Positions 61,399-64,000 of a stretch of DNA of 64,000 nucleotides are shown piece by piece; the first letter of the stretch is position 1, and the number at the start of each line of letters is the position of its first letter. The position numbers and the translations under genes were made by a program. Under the pieces are notes generated by a model. It worked only from the letters and a program-made list of their open reading frames with translations, did not search any database and was not told the origin of the DNA. The DNA is from Entonaema liquescens (lineage: Eukaryota; Ascomycota; Sordariomycetes; Xylariales; Xylariaceae): assembly GCA_902805475.1 (NCBI GenBank), contig CADCSX010000011.1, forward strand, positions 1,180,001 through 1,244,000. Direction: 5' to 3'.

Positions 61399-61641
61399 AT
61401 TTCTATTTCACCAGACCTAATAATATAAGCCCGGACATAATTACGTCCGTCCCACCCTGTCCTTGCGGAATTTCCAGCATTTTGCTAAATTTTGCTTTAT
61501 CCTCTTTTCTGACTCACATCCAAAATATCTCCCACCAACCCTTCAACTAACAAAGACGAATTTGGTTACATCGTGATCGTTGTTAACTAGCTGAAGACTT
61601 GCGCTGCGTCATATTATACTTTGAATAAGCTAGTCGACATC

Positions 61642-64000
61642 ATGGCTGAGCCACGATACCGTTATTCGGGTCGTAGGTCGCCTCAGTTTAACCCCGCGCG
61701 GGCTTCGATGCCTGTGGGTGTTGGATATAACCCTCACTATAGCGGGGATCTTCATACGGTTCAGACGGCTCGTTATGATGCTTCTGTTCCAAGAAGAGCA
61801 ACTGATCATAAAGCGACTACGAATCCAACTGCTACTATCACCACTTATAACGTTACTAAGGAGCCCGCTGCGCAACGTGCTTCTAACTCAAATACATCCC
61901 GTCGTCGTTCGTCAACGGTAGACACCAATCCCGTTAAGCCAATCATAGTCACAACCAATCATGCTAGTCGACCTCACGGCACCTCCTCTCATACGTCGTC
62001 TAACGCGCGCACAACTAGTCCGTCGCGCGATCCCTACCGGTCAAGTGATGAGACTTATTATACGCAACCTGCCTCTTCGATACGTTCGCGAAGTCAAGCC
62101 CGATATGGCCACGGTTACACTCAAAGCGCCACTCTAAGCAATGAAGAGTTCTCCCGATTGAGAGAACGAGTCGGCGACGATAGACTTCGACCACCAACCC
62201 ATGTCGCAACCGATTATTACCGCTCTTCGCTTCCGCATGCTAATTATACGACTCCATCGTACGATCTCAACAACACCGCAGTCGTCGACTATGATAACGA
62301 AGGCTATGAGTACACGAAACCCAGCGACTTGGCTAGGTACGATTTAGATCATGATCGCCAGCTACCCCATAGAAGAAAGGAGAGCCTTGACCGTTCTTAT
62401 CATCGTCCTACCGTAAATGTCGTCAGTAATGATCTGGGCCGTTACGATACTCGCGGTCGCGGACCACCTCCTACATCTACCGGACTCGATCGTTACAATA
62501 GAGCGACAGCCGCGGGTATCTATGATCGCCCTACTGTTACTATGCCTGCTTTGCCACCTGTACCTGCTGCTCCGCTGGTTGATCCCTTGCGCCGGATTGA
62601 AGCTCCGAGAGACCCGTCGCCAGATCGCAAGACAGCTCGACCTCGTCCGGTATCCTTATACCAAGATACGCCTGCGCGCATGTCGCATCCTGATGAACTT
62701 TACCGTTCCCACGACGACGAGCGCTTGCATCGTCGCCAGGATCGCAAGGATGGCTACCGCGATGATGATATTGCTGCTCGCGGCTTTGGCATCCGCACAA
62801 ACACGCTGGAACCAACGGATCGCTCGGATCGTCCGGCAAGATCAGTTGACCGGCGCGATTATGACGATCGACGCCAGCGACGAGACGGAGCAGAGCGCGA
62901 GCCTAGGCGCCGCTCGGATGAGTCGATCGACTACACCCGCAGCCATGATTCCCGAAAGCCTACCGACGACACCGTAACCCGAGCTAGCTCGGTCCGAGAG
63001 CCAAGAGATACCACCAGTCAGAAGAACGGCGCAGGCGGCCGGACCCGTGACAAAGTCGTCGCTGGCCTGGGCGTTGCTGCAGCGGCGGTAGGCCTTGCTC
63101 CCAGAGACACTACTAAGGATGATGATCGGAAGGTTTCTCCACGACGACGAGACCCCGACGAAGATAAAGATGTCGCAAGCTCCCGCGCCGCTGATAGGTA
63201 TAAGTCTAAGGAGAAGGATGTAGAACGAAAGCCATCCCCTCGCGAAGACCCTGTCCCCGTCGACTCGCGAAGGGAATCCCGGAAAGAACAGGCGGATGCG
63301 GCGTCAAGCTCTAGAGACCGCGAACTTGAAAGAGAGCGTCTCCGCGAGCGAGCCTATGAACGGGAGAGGGAACGAGAGCGAGACCTGCGCGAACTCGAGA
63401 AGGAACGGGAGCGGGAGAAGGAGCGGGAATTAGAGCTGCGAGAACGCGAAAAGGAACGAGAGCTCGAACGTGAACGTGAGCGCGAGCGCAGCGCCCGAGA
63501 TGATAAGACCAGAGTCAACGGATCTGCCGCAGTAGACTCGAAAGACGACTCTACCGCATCTGATGACACAGCCGTCCCACGAAGGCGCCGCCGCAACTCT
63601 TCGACCTTCGATCCTACAGATACAGATGACTTGCTAGACGTCAAGGCGGAACTAGCCGCAAAGGAAGGCCAGGACAAGACAAAGGAAAAGCCAACCACCA
63701 AGGACTCGGTATCGGATAAAGAAACCACCCGCTCCGCCTCCGTAGAGCGCCTATCGTCCGACGCGCGCGAAGAGTCCCGCGGGCGCGAAGCCACCACCGC
63801 AGCGGAGAAAGAGAAGCAAGTGCGAGTGGTCTCGCCGCCGCGCGAGAAGTCGGAGCACAAGCCCATCAAGGGAATCCTCAAGCCGCCCAGCGCCAAGTTC
63901 CCCGAGGAGCAGAACCCGATCCGGGAGGGCGTCGCGCCGCACAAGGACGACAGGACCAAGAAGGGCGTCCCCGCCGGCGCCCGCTGGACCAAGATCAACC
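61642..64000 (+). CDS. Arg/Glu-rich fungal protein (DUF8035-like), 5' part, runs off the window
   Basis: An unbroken frame of 786 codons continues past the right edge. The N-terminus MAEPRYRYSGRRSPQFNPARA is followed by about 450 residues rich in Tyr, Ser, Arg, Asp and Thr (low complexity). Then comes a short hydrophobic Ala/Gly stretch (VVAGLGVAAAAVGLAP) and a long Glu/Arg alternating helix (63,310-63,490, repeated GAGCG and GAACG codons). The last readable part is KPIKGILKPPSAKFPEEQNP and PAGARWTKIN. This end resembles the beginning of the conserved C-terminal domain of a fungal hypothetical family that I recall as DUF8035, whose function is unknown. The frame is uninterrupted and fungal-like, so it is surely coding. 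The start is the first ATG after a C/T-rich leader. Confidence 0.8.
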   Translation, partial: MAEPRYRYSGRRSPQFNPARASMPVGVGYNPHYSGDLHTVQTARYDASVPRRATDHKATTNPTATITTYNVTKEPAAQRASNSNTSRRRSSTVDTNPVKPIIVTTNHASRPHGTSSHTSSNARTTSPSRDPYRSSDETYYTQPASSIRSRSQARYGHGYTQSATLSNEEFSRLRERVGDDRLRPPTHVATDYYRSSLPHANYTTPSYDLNNTAVVDYDNEGYEYTKPSDLARYDLDHDRQLPHRRKESLDRSYHRPTVNVVSNDLGRYDTRGRGPPPTSTGLDRYNRATAAGIYDRPTVTMPALPPVPAAPLVDPLRRIEAPRDPSPDRKTARPRPVSLYQDTPARMSHPDELYRSHDDERLHRRQDRKDGYRDDDIAARGFGIRTNTLEPTDRSDRPARSVDRRDYDDRRQRRDGAEREPRRRSDESIDYTRSHDSRKPTDDTVTRASSVREPRDTTSQKNGAGGRTRDKVVAGLGVAAAAVGLAPRDTTKDDDRKVSPRRRDPDEDKDVASSRAADRYKSKEKDVERKPSPREDPVPVDSRRESRKEQADAASSSRDRELERERLRERAYERERERERDLRELEKEREREKERELELREREKERELERERERERSARDDKTRVNGSAAVDSKDDSTASDDTAVPRRRRRNSSTFDPTDTDDLLDVKAELAAKEGQDKTKEKPTTKDSVSDKETTRSASVERLSSDAREESRGREATTAAEKEKQVRVVSPPREKSEHKPIKGILKPPSAKFPEEQNPIREGVAPHKDDRTKKGVPAGARWTKIN

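Larger units (their letters stand above)
54606..61641. other. 7.0 kb gene-poor block
   Basis: The left part (54,600-58,000) has many stops and no intact gene. A 185-codon minus frame at 58068-58625 and a 112-codon plus frame at 55739-56077 lack any domain and are within chance length. From about 59,400 onward there are tandem repeats (60277-60311, 61312-61398), a 20-base T run (61209-61228), and C/T-rich DNA typical of a fungal promoter and 5' leader for the gene starting at 61642. Confidence 0.5.

Overview
The window looks like nuclear DNA of a filamentous ascomycete, most likely a Sordariomycete and perhaps a member of the Xylariales. Short introns (about 50-80 bases) have GT...AG ends and CTAAC/CTGAC-like branch sites. 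The gene for the Woronin-body protein HEX-1 is present, and that protein is found only in Pezizomycotina. An RfeG-like fungal regulator is also present. The order-level guess is inference from overall protein flavour and was not tested.

The layout is a set of isolated housekeeping and accessory genes between long gene-poor stretches. From left to right: importin-7-type karyopherin (minus, 1740-5489); an 8.2 kb gene-poor block with one possible decayed gene and a (GTA)13 repeat; RfeG-like Pro/Gln-rich protein (minus, 13694-14790); DNA polymerase eta Rad30 (minus, 17892-19910); a tiny CxxC protein whose start codon is split by an intron (plus, 23785-24034); palmitoyltransferase Pfa5 (minus, 25040-26447); thaumatin-like, probably GPI-anchored protein (minus, 27178-28472); HSPA12-like Hsp70-family ATPase (minus, 29793-32277); amidoligase-family protein in a GC-rich island (plus, 37236-39449); Rqc2/NEMF (minus, 39839-43061); secreted GH43 + CBM35 galactanase-like enzyme with ten exons (minus, 43704-45565); HEX-1 (plus, about 50518-52240); bleomycin hydrolase (plus, 52998-54605); and the N-terminal part of a very charged Arg/Glu-rich protein running off the right edge (plus, 61642-64000).

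The genes do not form one pathway or a recognisable biosynthetic cluster. Broad roles are nuclear import, translesion synthesis, protein lipidation, stalled-ribosome rescue, proteolysis, septal-pore plugging and extracellular polysaccharide attack. The blocks at about 5.5-13.7, 19.9-23.8, 32.3-37.2, 45.6-50.5 and 54.6-61.6 kb have no convincing intact gene. They carry many stops and many short TAGGTACCTA-like palindromes, and look like decayed or RIP-eroded DNA, although I could not compute a RIP index.

The most useful second-look items are these. (1) Four frame breaks in two otherwise intact genes (Hsp70-like and Rqc2) are each cured by adding one base to a C, A or G run, so systematic homopolymer under-calling is the likely cause. 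(2) HEX-1 ends in Ser-Ser-Leu instead of the usual Ser-Arg-Leu peroxisomal signal. (3) The small CxxC protein has an AT|G start codon interrupted by an intron. (4) The amidoligase-like gene combines a sharp GC-rich core with a degenerate HxHxG motif.
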